Shown here: piece after piece, positions 1 through 7,061 of the stretch | Numbering within the stretch: the first letter of the stretch is position 1 | Layout: the number at the start of each line of letters is the position of its first letter | Assembly: GCA_017469605.1 (NCBI GenBank) | Contig: JAFUGB010000416.1 | Span: 1-7,969 of the forward strand | Length of the DNA stretch: 7,969 nt | Origin: Clostridia bacterium | GTDB lineage: Bacteria; Bacillota; Clostridia; Christensenellales; Aristaeellaceae | Direction: 5' to 3' | Translations under genes and position numbers: made by a program | Notes under the pieces: model-generated | What the model saw: only the letters and a program-made list of their open reading frames with translations | Told to the model about the DNA's origin: nothing | Database searches by the model: none

Positions 1-920
1 GAAAACAGCTTGCAGAACGCCTGCGCTGCTTTGGAAATATAGGCGTCCTTCCGGGTGACAAAATGAAAGTCCCTGCGCATGAGAGGGGAAGGCAGCGTAT
101 AAAACACCAGGTGATCTTTTTTCATGCCCTGGATCAGATGGGCGCTGGTCAGCGTACAGCCCAGGCCCGCGCTGGCCAAATGATAGGCTGTGGCGAACTG
201 TTGGATCGGAATGATTTTTGACGGGCGATGCTCCAGCTGCTGGAAGATCATCTCGCTGCGGGTATGCAGATTGTTGCCGGGCGTCAGCTGCAGGAAAGTC
301 AGCTTTTCCAGATGCTCTGTTTGAAAATAATGGTCATAGGCCGCAAAGCCCGCGCCGCGGATTTCCTCATCCGTGAGATAATTGTTGGGAAGCTGATGCT
401 CTTCCACAAACACCCTGGGCACCGCCAGGAACAGATCGTCATAGAAAGCGTGACCGATGGACTGCAAACCGGGATCATCCACATAGCACATAAGGCATAG
501 ATCAATTTTGCAGTCCACCAGCAAATCCCGAAAGACGCTGGACTGCGCCTCCACGATCCGCAGGTCGATGCCGGGATATGCCTTTGCAAATCGGCAAATG
601 GCGCTTTGCAGGATGTAGGAAAGCAGATAGTGGGTGCCGCAGATGGTAAAGGTCCCCGTTTTCAGGCTGTTCAGATCGCGAATAAAGGAGAGCATGTTTT
701 CTTCGGCGGGCTTTACCTTATGGTAGTATTCAATATATGCCTTTCCTGCCGCGGTCAGGCGGATGGGATGATGCTTGCGGTCAAACAGCGGCATGCCCAG
801 CTCGTTTTCGATCCGCTGGATGGCCATGCTCAGGGACGACTGGCCGATATACAGTTCATTCGCGGCTTTGGAGAAAGAGCCGTATTGATAAATAGCATAT
901 ACCATGTCCATATCTTTCAT
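1..920 (-). CDS. LysR-family transcriptional regulator (3' end outside window)
   Basis: This is a DNA-binding regulator of the LysR type. Translation from the ATG at 920-918 stays open for 306 codons to the window edge, about full length for the family (roughly 290-310 residues), so the stop should lie just outside. Residues about 3-60 form the winged helix-turn-helix: GSFSKAANELYIGQSSLS (14-31) is the helix-turn-helix, followed by AIQRIENELGMPLFDR and RLTAAG. Residues about 90-300 match the two-lobed periplasmic-binding-like effector domain (TFTICGTHYLL, YPGIDLRIVEA, AGLGCTLTSAHLI). An AAAGGAG ribosome site lies 9 nt before the ATG; an upstream ATG at 927 is in another frame. It is co-directional with, and downstream of, the dehydratase and symporter genes, separated by a terminator. 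I see no promoter of its own, so it may depend partly on read-through. Control of the adjacent acid-use genes is inferred; the effector is unknown. Confidence 0.9.
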   Translation of the reverse strand, partial: MKDMDMVYAIYQYGSFSKAANELYIGQSSLSMAIQRIENELGMPLFDRKHHPIRLTAAGKAYIEYYHKVKPAEENMLSFIRDLNSLKTGTFTICGTHYLLSYILQSAICRFAKAYPGIDLRIVEAQSSVFRDLLVDCKIDLCLMCYVDDPGLQSIGHAFYDDLFLAVPRVFVEEHQLPNNYLTDEEIRGAGFAAYDHYFQTEHLEKLTFLQLTPGNNLHTRSEMIFQQLEHRPSKIIPIQQFATAYHLASAGLGCTLTSAHLIQGMKKDHLVFYTLPSPLMRRDFHFVTRKDAYISKAAQAFCKLF

Positions 921-947
921 ATTCCATTTCTCCTTTGTCTATCTGCC

Positions 948-989
948 AAAAACACAAAGCGGGGATGCCGTTCATCGGGCGGCATCCCC
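948..989 (-). terminator. Rho-independent terminator after the UxaA-type gene
   Basis: A perfect 10-bp stem (GGGGATGCCG at 961-970 with CGGCATCCCC at 980-989) closes a 9-nt loop. On the minus strand it is followed by a T-rich stretch (GCTTTGTGTTTTTGG, with five T at 952-948). It starts 18 nt after the dehydratase stop codon and ends only 27 nt before the LysR start codon, so it probably ends most transcription of the symporter/dehydratase operon and lets a little through to the regulator. The T tract is interrupted, so termination may be partial. Confidence 0.8.
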
Positions 990-1007
990 TGAGTTTATGC
1001 ACTCGTC

Positions 1008-2519
1008 TTACACATACCGGCAGACATGGTCCACAGCCACATCGGAGAAACCGAAGGCTTCGGCTTTGGTCATTTTGCCGTTGCAAATGTCCTCCATATT
1101 TTTGACCAGCTCGCGCCCCATCTGCTGATAGGTTTTTTCTCCCCGCACGATGGCGCTCAGATCCACGTCCATGTTGTCCTCCATCTTCTGATAGGTGCGG
1201 CCGTTGGCCGTGACCTTAAGCACGGGCACAATGGCGTTGCCGGTGGGCGTGCCGCGCCCGGTGGTGAAGATCACCGCCTGGCAGCCCGCGGCCACCATGG
1301 AAGTAACGGAGGAGATGTCGTAGCCGGCTGTATCCATTACGATGGCGCCGCGCTGCGTGGGCCGCTTGGCCTGCTCCAGCACCTCCACGATAGGACGGGT
1401 GCCGCCCTTGCGGATGCAGCCCAGGGATTTTTCATCCAGTGTGGAAAGCCCGCCCAGCTTATTGCCCGGAGTGGGCTGACCGGCGCGGCAGTCCTGCCCG
1501 GCTGCGCTCAAATGCGCTTCATAGGCCCGGCAGACCTCGATGATCTGATGCTGGATTTCCCGATTGGCGGCCCGCTTAGCCAGCACGTGCTCCCCGCCGA
1601 TCCATTCGATGGATTCGCTCATCATCACGGTGGCGCCCATGTCCACCAGGATATCGCTCAGCTCGCCCACGGCGGGATTGCTGGCGATGCCGGAGGTGGC
1701 GTCGGAACCGCCGCACTCGATGCCCAGGAAGAATTCGGATACATCGAACAGCTCCTTCTGCTGCATGGCCGCTTCTGCCGCCATGTCGCGGGCGGCGCGA
1801 ACAGCTTTTTCAATGGTTTTTAGCGTTCCGCCCTCATCCTGGATGCCAAAGGATACCACGGGCTTGGAGGTCATCTTCTGGATCTTTTCCTTCAGCTTCA
1901 GGTGAGGAACGGTCTCGCAGCCCAGGCCGATAATGACCACGCCGTACACGTTGGGATTGCAGGCAAAGCCGGTGAGCACCTTCTGACTCATTTCCGTATT
2001 GGCCGCCACGTCGGAGCAGCCGGTGTTGAACACAATGTTCACCGCGCCTCGCACCTGGCTGGCCACGATGCGGCTGCTTTCGCTGCCGCAGGCGCAGGTG
2101 GGCAGGATCAGCACATGGTTGCGGATGCCGGGACGGCCCTCGGCCCGGCGATAGCCCCAGAATTTGAAGCCCGTCAAATCCGGCGCGCCTTCGGATTGCC
2201 TGGCGCACATGACGAAGTCCTCGCCCGCCAGCTCGCTGTCATAATCCCGGGGAACGCTGAACAGGTTGTGATCGGCCACCCACTGGCCCGCGGCGATATC
2301 CTCGGAAACCTCGCCTAAGCTTTCGCCGTACTTGATCACCTGGCCGCCCTTTGGAATGTCGGTCAGGGCGATCTTATGGCAGAAGGGAATATCGTTTTTT
2401 GCCGTGATCGTGCAGAGTTCCTCGCCCTTGCGATAGCAGACAGTTTCGCCCGTGGCGATCTCGGTCATGCAGGTGACAACGTTATCGGTGACATCCATCA
2501 TCAATGCGTTGATGTTCAT
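1008..2519 (-). CDS. UxaA-family acid dehydratase/lyase (altronate, galactarate or sulfolactate type)
   Basis: This is a cytoplasmic lyase of the UxaA/GarD/SuyB family, metal-dependent enzymes that remove water (or sulfite) from sugar acids, aldaric acids or sulfolactate. The 503 residues carry both usual parts: an N-terminal SAF domain (about 8-90, with HKIALTDIPKG at 48-58, VIKYGESLG at 61-69 and the GQWVADHNL edge), then the large catalytic part from WGYRRAEGRPGIRNH (121-135). Visible family motifs are GLGCE (198-202), ECGGSD (268-273), PGNKLGGLSTLDEKSLGC (351-368) and TTGRGTPTGN (419-428). The ATG has an AAAGGAG site 7 nt upstream and follows the symporter stop by 15 nt, so the two are co-transcribed. 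The sequence TCACGSESSR at 141-150 differs from the PTVGCVN-type segment I recall in classical UxaA, so altronate is not assured. The dicarboxylate transporter next door favours a di-acid such as galactarate or a sulfonate-carboxylate; this is inference. Confidence 0.9.
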   Translation of the reverse strand: MNINALMMDVTDNVVTCMTEIATGETVCYRKGEELCTITAKNDIPFCHKIALTDIPKGGQVIKYGESLGEVSEDIAAGQWVADHNLFSVPRDYDSELAGEDFVMCARQSEGAPDLTGFKFWGYRRAEGRPGIRNHVLILPTCACGSESSRIVASQVRGAVNIVFNTGCSDVAANTEMSQKVLTGFACNPNVYGVVIIGLGCETVPHLKLKEKIQKMTSKPVVSFGIQDEGGTLKTIEKAVRAARDMAAEAAMQQKELFDVSEFFLGIECGGSDATSGIASNPAVGELSDILVDMGATVMMSESIEWIGGEHVLAKRAANREIQHQIIEVCRAYEAHLSAAGQDCRAGQPTPGNKLGGLSTLDEKSLGCIRKGGTRPIVEVLEQAKRPTQRGAIVMDTAGYDISSVTSMVAAGCQAVIFTTGRGTPTGNAIVPVLKVTANGRTYQKMEDNMDVDLSAIVRGEKTYQQMGRELVKNMEDICNGKMTKAEAFGFSDVAVDHVCRYV

Positions 2520-2534
2520 GGCGTTCTCCTTTAC

Positions 2535-3788
2535 TCAGGCAGCTTCATGGGTTTTGTTGTATTCTTCCTCGCTCATCATGGGGCCCAGCTTGCCTTCCAG
2601 CTTGGAAACCACCAGGGAGGTGGCGCCGTCACCGAAGATATTGGGGATCATGCGGCCCATGTTCAGGAAGCGGTCCACGCCCGCCAGCAGGCCCACGGCC
2701 TCCAGGGGCAGCCCCGCGGCGTTGAGCACCACGGTCAGCATGATCAGGCCGGAGCCGGGCACGCCGGCGGTACCAATGGAGGCCAGCACGGCGGAGAGCA
2801 TGATCATGATCTGCTGGGTGATGCTCAGGTCGATGCCGAATACCTGGGCGGCAAAGATGGCGGCCACGGCTTCATAGATCGCGGTGCCGTCCATGTTGAT
2901 GACCGCACCGAAGGGGATCACGAAGTCGGCCACGTCGTCAGCAGCGCCCATGCGCTTGGCGGTTTTCAGGTTCAGGGGAATGGTGGCTACGCTGGAGCAG
3001 GTGGCAACGGCGAACAGGATGGTTTGCAGGTATTCCTTCACAAAGCGGATGGGGTTGCGATGGCAGATACCGCCGATCATCAGGCCTGCCTGGGTAACCA
3101 GCGCATGGATGATGCAGCCCAGATACACCGCGGCGATGGCCTTGGCATAGGGGCCCAGGATGGCCAGACCGTAGGTACCTACCACCCAGGCCATCAGGCC
3201 GAACACGCCAATGGGAGAGAACCACAGCACGATGTTGGTGATCTTCTTCATCACTTCTGCCACACCGGAGAAGAACCTCTGCACGGTGCTGCGGCCCTTG
3301 TCCTCGGGAATCAGGGTCAGCGCGAAGCCGAACAGCAGGGCGAAGAAGATGCACTGCAGCAGATTGGCGCTGCTCATGGAGGAGAAGATGTTGGTGGGGA
3401 TGATACCCATCAGGGTATCCAGGATGTTCATCTTATTGGAAGCATCAGCCGTCAGCCCCTCGGTACTGATGGTGACACCCTTGCCCACGGCCAGCAGGTT
3501 GGCTACCACCAGACCGATCAGAATGGCGATCGCCGTGGTAATCATGAAGATCACGAATGTGCGGCCGGCGCGCTTGCCCAGCTTTTTCATGTCGCCCACG
3601 TCGGCGGCAGCGGTGATCAGCAGGCTCATCACCAGCGGCACAACCACCATGTTCAGCAGGTTGGTCAGGATGGTGCCCAGGAATCTGAGCTCCTTGCCCG
3701 CTTCGGGGGCCACGATACCCAGAATGATACCGGCGATGAAGCCGATCAGGATCCAGGTGAACAGACCAACTTTTTTCAGTCGTTTCAC
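2535..3788 (-). CDS. DAACS-family dicarboxylate/amino acid:cation symporter (GTG start)
   Basis: This is an inner-membrane symporter of the DAACS family (GltP/DctA/Glt-Ph type), which imports acidic amino acids or C4-like dicarboxylates with sodium or protons. The 417 residues match the family length. From the GTG start, hallmarks in order are the HP1 serine-rich tip (CSS at 264-266), the TM7 cation motif NMDGT (298-302), the HP2 tip GTAGVPGSG (339-347), and TM8 with D372, N376, R379, N383 and D387. R379 and N383 correspond to the substrate-binding Arg397 and Asn401 of Glt-Ph. N376 replaces Asp394, which binds the substrate amino group; DctA also lacks Asp there. The GTG at 3788 was chosen because a GGGAGG ribosome site lies 8 nt upstream; in-frame starts further up (3830, 3821) have none and would add a hydrophilic tail. 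It is first in an operon with the dehydratase, driven by the promoter at 3855-3883. The substrate is probably a dicarboxylic acid without an amino group (inference). Confidence 0.93.
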   Translation of the reverse strand: MKRLKKVGLFTWILIGFIAGIILGIVAPEAGKELRFLGTILTNLLNMVVVPLVMSLLITAAADVGDMKKLGKRAGRTFVIFMITTAIAILIGLVVANLLAVGKGVTISTEGLTADASNKMNILDTLMGIIPTNIFSSMSSANLLQCIFFALLFGFALTLIPEDKGRSTVQRFFSGVAEVMKKITNIVLWFSPIGVFGLMAWVVGTYGLAILGPYAKAIAAVYLGCIIHALVTQAGLMIGGICHRNPIRFVKEYLQTILFAVATCSSVATIPLNLKTAKRMGAADDVADFVIPFGAVINMDGTAIYEAVAAIFAAQVFGIDLSITQQIMIMLSAVLASIGTAGVPGSGLIMLTVVLNAAGLPLEAVGLLAGVDRFLNMGRMIPNIFGDGATSLVVSKLEGKLGPMMSEEEYNKTHEAA

Positions 3789-3854
3789 GTTTTCTTCCTC
3801 CCTTGTTACGTTTCCGGGCATTTGCACCACGGCCCAGAAACCTTTGATATATTT

Positions 3855-3883
3855 ATCTTAGCAATTGTGTGCAGGATGGTCAA
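3855..3883 (-). promoter_or_regulatory. Sigma-70/SigA-type promoter of the symporter-dehydratase operon
   Basis: On the minus strand TTGACC (3883-3878) is followed by exactly 17 bp and TAAGAT (3860-3855), close to the TTGACA/TATAAT consensus with ideal spacing. Transcription would start near 3848, giving a leader of about 60 nt before the GTG start at 3788. The -35 box overlaps one copy of the ATTCAAAT direct repeat, so a bound protein there could block or help polymerase. Confidence 0.75.
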
Positions 3884-3929
3884 TTTGAATCCATAATAGC
3901 CATATTTGAATTTTTGATAAAGCGCTATC
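3883..3929 (-). promoter_or_regulatory. Candidate operator: direct repeats plus palindrome upstream of the -35 box
   Basis: Two identical 8-bp copies of ATTCAAAT (minus strand, 3911-3904 and 3890-3883) are spaced 21 bp start to start, two turns of the helix, so they face the same side. Just upstream is GATAAAGCGCTATC (plus strand 3916-3929), an imperfect palindrome with GATA/TATC arms, centred about 75 bp before the inferred transcription start, roughly where LysR-type proteins bind. The neighbouring LysR regulator is the obvious candidate. The region is AT-rich, so chance repeats are possible. Confidence 0.35.
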
Positions 3930-3960
3930 CGACATTTTCTGCAACGGATCAAAGTATCCT

Positions 3961-4020
3961 TCAGCGAACGGCTGATCAGGCCGCTTTCCGCAGGACCATA
4001 CCCGCTCCACGTTCCGCTGA
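3961..4020. repeat. 60-bp block bounded by near-inverted repeats
   Basis: The block begins with TCAGCGAACG and ends with CGTTCCGCTGA. The two arms are inverted copies except for one extra base in the right arm. Inside the left part is CGGC-TGATCAG-GCCG, a small GC hairpin containing the perfect palindrome CTGATCAG. It lies about 110 to 170 bp upstream of the inferred operon start, outside the transcript. It could be a regulator site or the remains of something else; I do not recognise it. Confidence 0.35.
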
Positions 4021-4151
4021 TTAGAAATCGAAGCTGCTTGATATATTCATTCTCTTTCTGCATCAGGGCGTCGTTTCCTTCACTGCCAGAAAAAACGATC
4101 AAATAATACGAACCTTCGATCATACTTGCGTAAAAGATTCTATGATCCTTA

Positions 4152-4181
4152 CAAAAACGGGGCCCCTAAATGGAGCCCCGT
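4152..4181 (-). terminator. Rho-independent terminator of the secreted hydrolase gene
   Basis: ACGGGGC (4157-4163) pairs with GCCCCGT (4175-4181), with two further GC pairs inside a mismatch and a short AT loop. On the minus strand the stem runs straight into TTTTT (4157-4153). It sits 24 nt after the hydrolase stop codon. On the plus strand a T7 run follows 6 nt after the stem (4188-4194), but no plus-strand gene needs it. Confidence 0.85.
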
Positions 4182-4205
4182 GACCGGTTTTTTTCAACAG
4201 TACGA

Positions 4206-5975
4206 TCAGTGGATATCCAGCACGTTGTCGCTTTCCATGTAGTGAAGAACACCTGCGTCATCCCGATAGAACTTGGAGAAGAAATCATCGTACAGCATAT
4301 AGGATTCGCTGGGCAGGTTGGCATGGCCCTTGTTGTCCACCACGGAGTAGCGGAACATGGGCACACCTTGCTCGTTCAGGAACACATAGTGGCTGAACGG
4401 ACCAGAACGGTAGGTCTTGGCGTGGTCCACATCTGTCAGATTGTAGCGCTCAATGTAGTATTCGATGCAGGTCTTTACGCTGTTGCTTTCAGAAATCTTA
4501 TAGCTGCCCACGGTAGTGTCCTTTTCGCCGTAAATCAGCCAGGCTGCGCAGTCGATCTGGTCGTTGTAGTATTCGCTGTTCAGGGCGTTGCTGGGCAGCG
4601 CGCCGCAGGTAGAGCCGGTGGCGGTGAACACATCGGGCAGGCACACGTTCAGGCGCATGCTCATCATGCTGCCCATGGACTGGCCGTTGGCGTACACCCG
4701 GCCCGCGTCGATGTTGTAATGGCTCTTGATATCATCCACCATATAGCGGATGAAAGCCACATCGTCCACGTTGCTGTTCCACATGGGAATGTTGTTTACG
4801 CCGTTTTGGAGCTGCTGGCCGTAACCGGCAATGGGGAAGGCACAGATGAAGCCGCGTTCATTGGCGATCAGCGGCCAGTCGGTCAGGCTGGGGAAGGTGG
4901 TGTTGTAGCCGCCGCGGCCCGCCATGGAAACTACCAGGGGCACGGGCTGGCTGCTATTCTTTACGCAATCGGGTTCATACACATACCAGTACCGGGTCAT
5001 ACCGTCCACTTCTGCGGTGTACAGAGTCATATTATAGTTAGTTGGTCCTACGTAGTAGCGCAGCTCTTGGTTACCAATGCCACGATGGCGGGCATACATG
5101 GCCAGAAATTCATCGTACACTTCCTGGAGCAGGTCAACGCCGGTACCGTCGGTATACTTGCCGACGGTCAGGCGAGTTTGGGCAATGTTCCAATCGTCCA
5201 TCTGCAGGCCGTGGTACACGTCGGCGGGCATATATACCACGTCGGCATATTCATTAGAGAATACAAAATCGGAGCCATTGTTGGCCTGCTTCCAATAGTT
5301 GATTTCGCTCAGCACAGTCTCGTCCGCTTCCTCAGCGAACACCCACACGGGGCATTTGACCGCGTTCTTTGCAATTCCTTCTTCCAGGGAAGGCTGGCCG
5401 CCCACGGTTTCCAGGTATTCAGCAGTCACAGCATCGCCGCCAAAGAGCACCACAGCCGCGAAGGCATCAGGAGAAGAAACGGTAAACTGCATGGCAGCGG
5501 TAGCGCCGTCACCATATCCTACCAGGTCCAACAAATCCCAGGAAATGTCATAGTAATGGCGCTGCTTCACGGCTGTAAACGCGGCGTTTACCTTGGCCAC
5601 AGCGTCTTCCTCTGTCCAAGCGGATTCATTGGGGACCATCATTATAGATACATTGTTGGCATCTGCAATTTCCTTCCATCCGCTTGTCACAAAAAACTCA
5701 TCGGCTTTCACGCCGGATTCAAGGATGATTAGGATGGCTTTTTCACAAACTTGAGAAGTCTCGGGAAGATAATCATACATATCGAAGGTTCCATCGCCCA
5801 GGTTCACTTCTTCGATCCAAGCACCTTTTACCATATTGTCGATCGGATGAGTCAGATCCAGCTCCAGATCCGCCACACTGTCCGGGAGCCGATTGAAGAT
5901 CACGATTTCGGCGTACGCGCCAATGCTGGTAAGCAGTAGCGCCAGGGAAAGCAGACACAGAAACGCCTTTTTCAT
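4206..5975 (-). CDS. Secreted two-domain alpha/beta hydrolase (esterase/PHB-depolymerase-like), N-terminal domain lacks nucleophile
   Basis: This is an exported serine hydrolase of the alpha/beta fold, nearest in style to the polyhydroxybutyrate-depolymerase/feruloyl-esterase group. The 589 residues start with a Sec signal peptide (KK, then FLCLLSLALLLTSIGAYA, cleavage likely after A22). The C-terminal domain (about 300-570) has an oxyanion-type strand PLVVSMAGRGG (346-356), nucleophile motif GQSMG (431-435, Ser433), a likely acid in YGEKDTT (Asp486) and a likely base in NKGHANLPSE (His551). The N-terminal domain (about 75-270) repeats the layout (ILIILESG, DLVGYGDGATAA, CPVWVFAEEADE, DVYHGLQMDDW), but the nucleophile elbow reads GYGDG (153-157) with Gly155 where Ser should be, so it is probably non-catalytic. 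An AGGAGG site lies 6 nt before the ATG. It is a single-gene unit with its own promoter and terminator. The substrate is unknown; an ester or peptide-like compound outside the cell is likely. Confidence 0.85.
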   Translation of the reverse strand: MKKAFLCLLSLALLLTSIGAYAEIVIFNRLPDSVADLELDLTHPIDNMVKGAWIEEVNLGDGTFDMYDYLPETSQVCEKAILIILESGVKADEFFVTSGWKEIADANNVSIMMVPNESAWTEEDAVAKVNAAFTAVKQRHYYDISWDLLDLVGYGDGATAAMQFTVSSPDAFAAVVLFGGDAVTAEYLETVGGQPSLEEGIAKNAVKCPVWVFAEEADETVLSEINYWKQANNGSDFVFSNEYADVVYMPADVYHGLQMDDWNIAQTRLTVGKYTDGTGVDLLQEVYDEFLAMYARHRGIGNQELRYYVGPTNYNMTLYTAEVDGMTRYWYVYEPDCVKNSSQPVPLVVSMAGRGGYNTTFPSLTDWPLIANERGFICAFPIAGYGQQLQNGVNNIPMWNSNVDDVAFIRYMVDDIKSHYNIDAGRVYANGQSMGSMMSMRLNVCLPDVFTATGSTCGALPSNALNSEYYNDQIDCAAWLIYGEKDTTVGSYKISESNSVKTCIEYYIERYNLTDVDHAKTYRSGPFSHYVFLNEQGVPMFRYSVVDNKGHANLPSESYMLYDDFFSKFYRDDAGVLHYMESDNVLDIH

Positions 5976-6123
5976 AGAGATCCTCCTTCCTCTTTTTCCT
6001 TGAGCTAATCGTTTTCTGAGAAATATGACTTTTCCGGGAAGGTCTTTTGGTGCTGTTACAACCTATCCTCCTTTCTTTTTCTTCCCTGCCGAGAAGAAAC
6101 AATACTTCCCTTTGATATAATAA

Positions 6124-6153
6124 ATCATAGCATGAACCAGGGGAAAATGGCAA
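6124..6153 (-). promoter_or_regulatory. Promoter of the secreted hydrolase gene (extended -10)
   Basis: TTGCCA (6153-6148) is followed by 18 bp and TATGAT (6129-6124) on the minus strand, and the -10 box is preceded by TGC, giving an extended -10 TGnTATGAT. The start would be near 6117, about 140 nt before the ATG. The -35 region overlaps ATTTGAAT on the minus strand, an inverted copy of the octamer found twice at the symporter promoter; this could be shared control or AT-rich chance. Confidence 0.65.
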
Positions 6154-6404
6154 TTCAAATACCAAATAAGACGATTCGATATAACAATAAACACTATGTT
6201 GATATAGCCTATGCTTCCAAATATTTACACTGTACTTTATTATTGCTTCCTCCACTAAATCATGAACAATTCTCAGGCAATCCATCATCCTCTACAGCGT
6301 CATTCAACCATGAAATTCCTCTAATATTCCTGCAGTTTCATTCCTAATTTGGAACGATTTCTCATTCTGCATCTTCGTTCGCAATTGAATTGGAGAAACA
6401 ATAT

Positions 6405-6446
6405 AAAAAACAGATCGAGCCGCCTACGAACCATAGGCGGCCCGAT
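6405..6446 (-). terminator. Rho-independent terminator after the hydrolase fragment
   Basis: GCCGCCTA (6419-6426) pairs perfectly with TAGGCGGC (6434-6441) around a 7-nt loop, extended past one mismatch by ATCG/CGAT. On the minus strand the stem is followed by ctg and TTTTTT (6410-6405). It lies 40 nt after the stop codon of the fragment at 6487-6942, showing that this was once the end of a transcribed minus-strand gene. Confidence 0.85.
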
Positions 6447-6486
6447 TGATGGACCATAATTCAGGTTGTTTTTTCTTCCGGTATGA

Positions 6487-6942
6487 TCACTTGCTCTGGA
6501 AGAACATCCAGTCCAGCATTTCCGTGTTCAGAACAGCCAGCTTGGAAACCTGGTGTCTTTCAGGAACGCCGACGCTGAAATAATCTTCGTTTTCCAGCGA
6601 CTTGACGCGGATCAGGTTGTCCAGATTTTCTCCGGTATGGCCCTTTTGCTCATACATATATTTCAGCATGGAATATTGGGAATAGCTCGCATAGAAGCTG
6701 ATCGTATCGTCGCATACCCCGTGAAACACCCACACCGGCAGATCATTATCGACAACAGCATGGAAGGCTTTGCATAAATCTTCAGTAGGGAGAAAGTCGT
6801 TTTCGATGGTTTCCCGGATATCTTCAAAAGTATAGTTCACGGGCTTCACACCGAAGGGATCGCGATAGAAACCATGAACGATCCAGCATTGATTAATATT
6901 TTTGATGGGTCGATCAGCGCATGCGTCGAGATTTTCTTTCAT
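6487..6942 (-). pseudogene. C-terminal fragment of an alpha/beta hydrolase (5' half missing)
   Basis: The reading frame from the ATG at 6942 gives 151 residues that look like the last third of a serine hydrolase. PVWVFHGVCDD (about residues 69-79) resembles the strand and loop bearing the catalytic Asp (compare CPVWVFAEEADE in the neighbouring secreted hydrolase), and VPERHQVSKLAVLNTEMLDWMFF near the end places His in the usual catalytic spot. The nucleophile elbow GxSxG, the oxyanion strand and any signal peptide are absent. The frame stays open upstream to about 7045 but has no other start codon there, the residues are Lys/Arg-rich and unlike a hydrolase, and no ribosome site precedes the ATG. 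A good terminator follows. The simplest reading is a 5'-deleted relative of the 4206-5975 gene, cut off where the flavoprotein operon's promoter begins. A short expressed protein cannot be excluded. Confidence 0.6.
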
Positions 6943-7017
6943 CTCATCGAAAATGAAACGATTTTCAATTCTGTTCCGTTTGCGCCTTTTCTGTGGAACA
7001 AATCTCTTTTTTGTCTC

Positions 7018-7046
7018 TTTTTCCGCTGAACGGTCCCGGATATAAT
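7018..7046 (+). promoter_or_regulatory. Promoter of the FMN-protein/FAD-oxidoreductase operon
   Basis: A perfect TATAAT -10 box lies at 7041-7046. The best -35 at 17-bp spacing is TTTTTC (7018-7023; or TTTTCC at 16 bp), a poor match, which suggests dependence on an activator. Transcription would start near 7053, about 53 nt before the ATG at 7106. Confidence 0.6.
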
Positions 7047-7061
7047 GCTTACAGTATCGAT

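Larger units (their letters stand above)
3789..4205. other. 417-bp intergenic region upstream of the symporter operon
   Basis: No convincing gene lies here. It holds, from right to left, the hydrolase terminator (4152-4181), a stretch without recognised content (4021-4150), a 60-bp block bounded by near-inverted repeats (3961-4020), a 14-bp imperfect palindrome (3916-3929), a pair of 8-bp direct repeats (3904-3911 and 3883-3890), the minus-strand promoter (3855-3883) and a leader of about 60 nt with the symporter ribosome site. A minus-strand reading frame at 4123-3806 lacks a ribosome site, resembles no family I know and overlaps the promoter, so I do not call it. Confidence 0.6.
5976..6486. 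other. 511-bp AT-rich intergenic region: hydrolase leader and promoter, terminator of next unit
   Basis: On the minus strand this holds the hydrolase promoter (6124-6153), then a leader of about 140 nt. The leader carries a purine-rich tract with a second GGAGG at 6065-6069 that leads into TTG TAA and so starts no peptide, and an imperfect 18-bp dyad (6027-6044, GACTTTTCC/GGGAAGGTC). Further right, 6160-6404 is AT-rich without recognisable genes; it has three ATTCCT copies at 6315-6345 but nothing I can assign. The terminator at 6405-6446 closes the region. Confidence 0.6.

Noticed and set aside
2376..3896. Plus-strand 506-residue open frame opposite the symporter
   Set aside because: It is Gln/His/Gly/Asp-rich with no family motif, spans two well-supported minus-strand genes and their junction, and has no ribosome site. 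It is an antisense shadow of GC-rich codons.
3916..3929. Catabolite-repression (cre) site
   Set aside because: It shares the AAGCGCT core but lacks the flanking TG and CA positions of the cre consensus on either strand.
3806..4123. Minus-strand 105-residue frame upstream of the symporter
   Set aside because: No ribosome site, no known family, ends inside the symporter leader and contains the operon promoter within its 3' part.
4170..5732. Plus-strand 520-residue open frame opposite the secreted hydrolase
   Set aside because: Val/His/Ala-rich without a recognisable domain, starting inside the hydrolase terminator; the minus-strand gene has a signal peptide, catalytic motifs and a ribosome site.
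6060..6072. Second AGGAGG site in the hydrolase leader as evidence of a leader peptide
   Set aside because: The only start codon at proper distance is TTG followed directly by TAA, so no peptide can be made.
5773..6288. Minus-strand 171-residue frame overlapping the start of the secreted hydrolase
   Set aside because: It crosses the promoter and leader and then reads the hydrolase's signal-peptide region in the wrong frame.
6132..6347. Plus-strand 71-residue frame in the AT-rich gap
   Set aside because: No ribosome site, composition typical of AT-rich noncoding DNA, and it overlaps the minus-strand hydrolase promoter.
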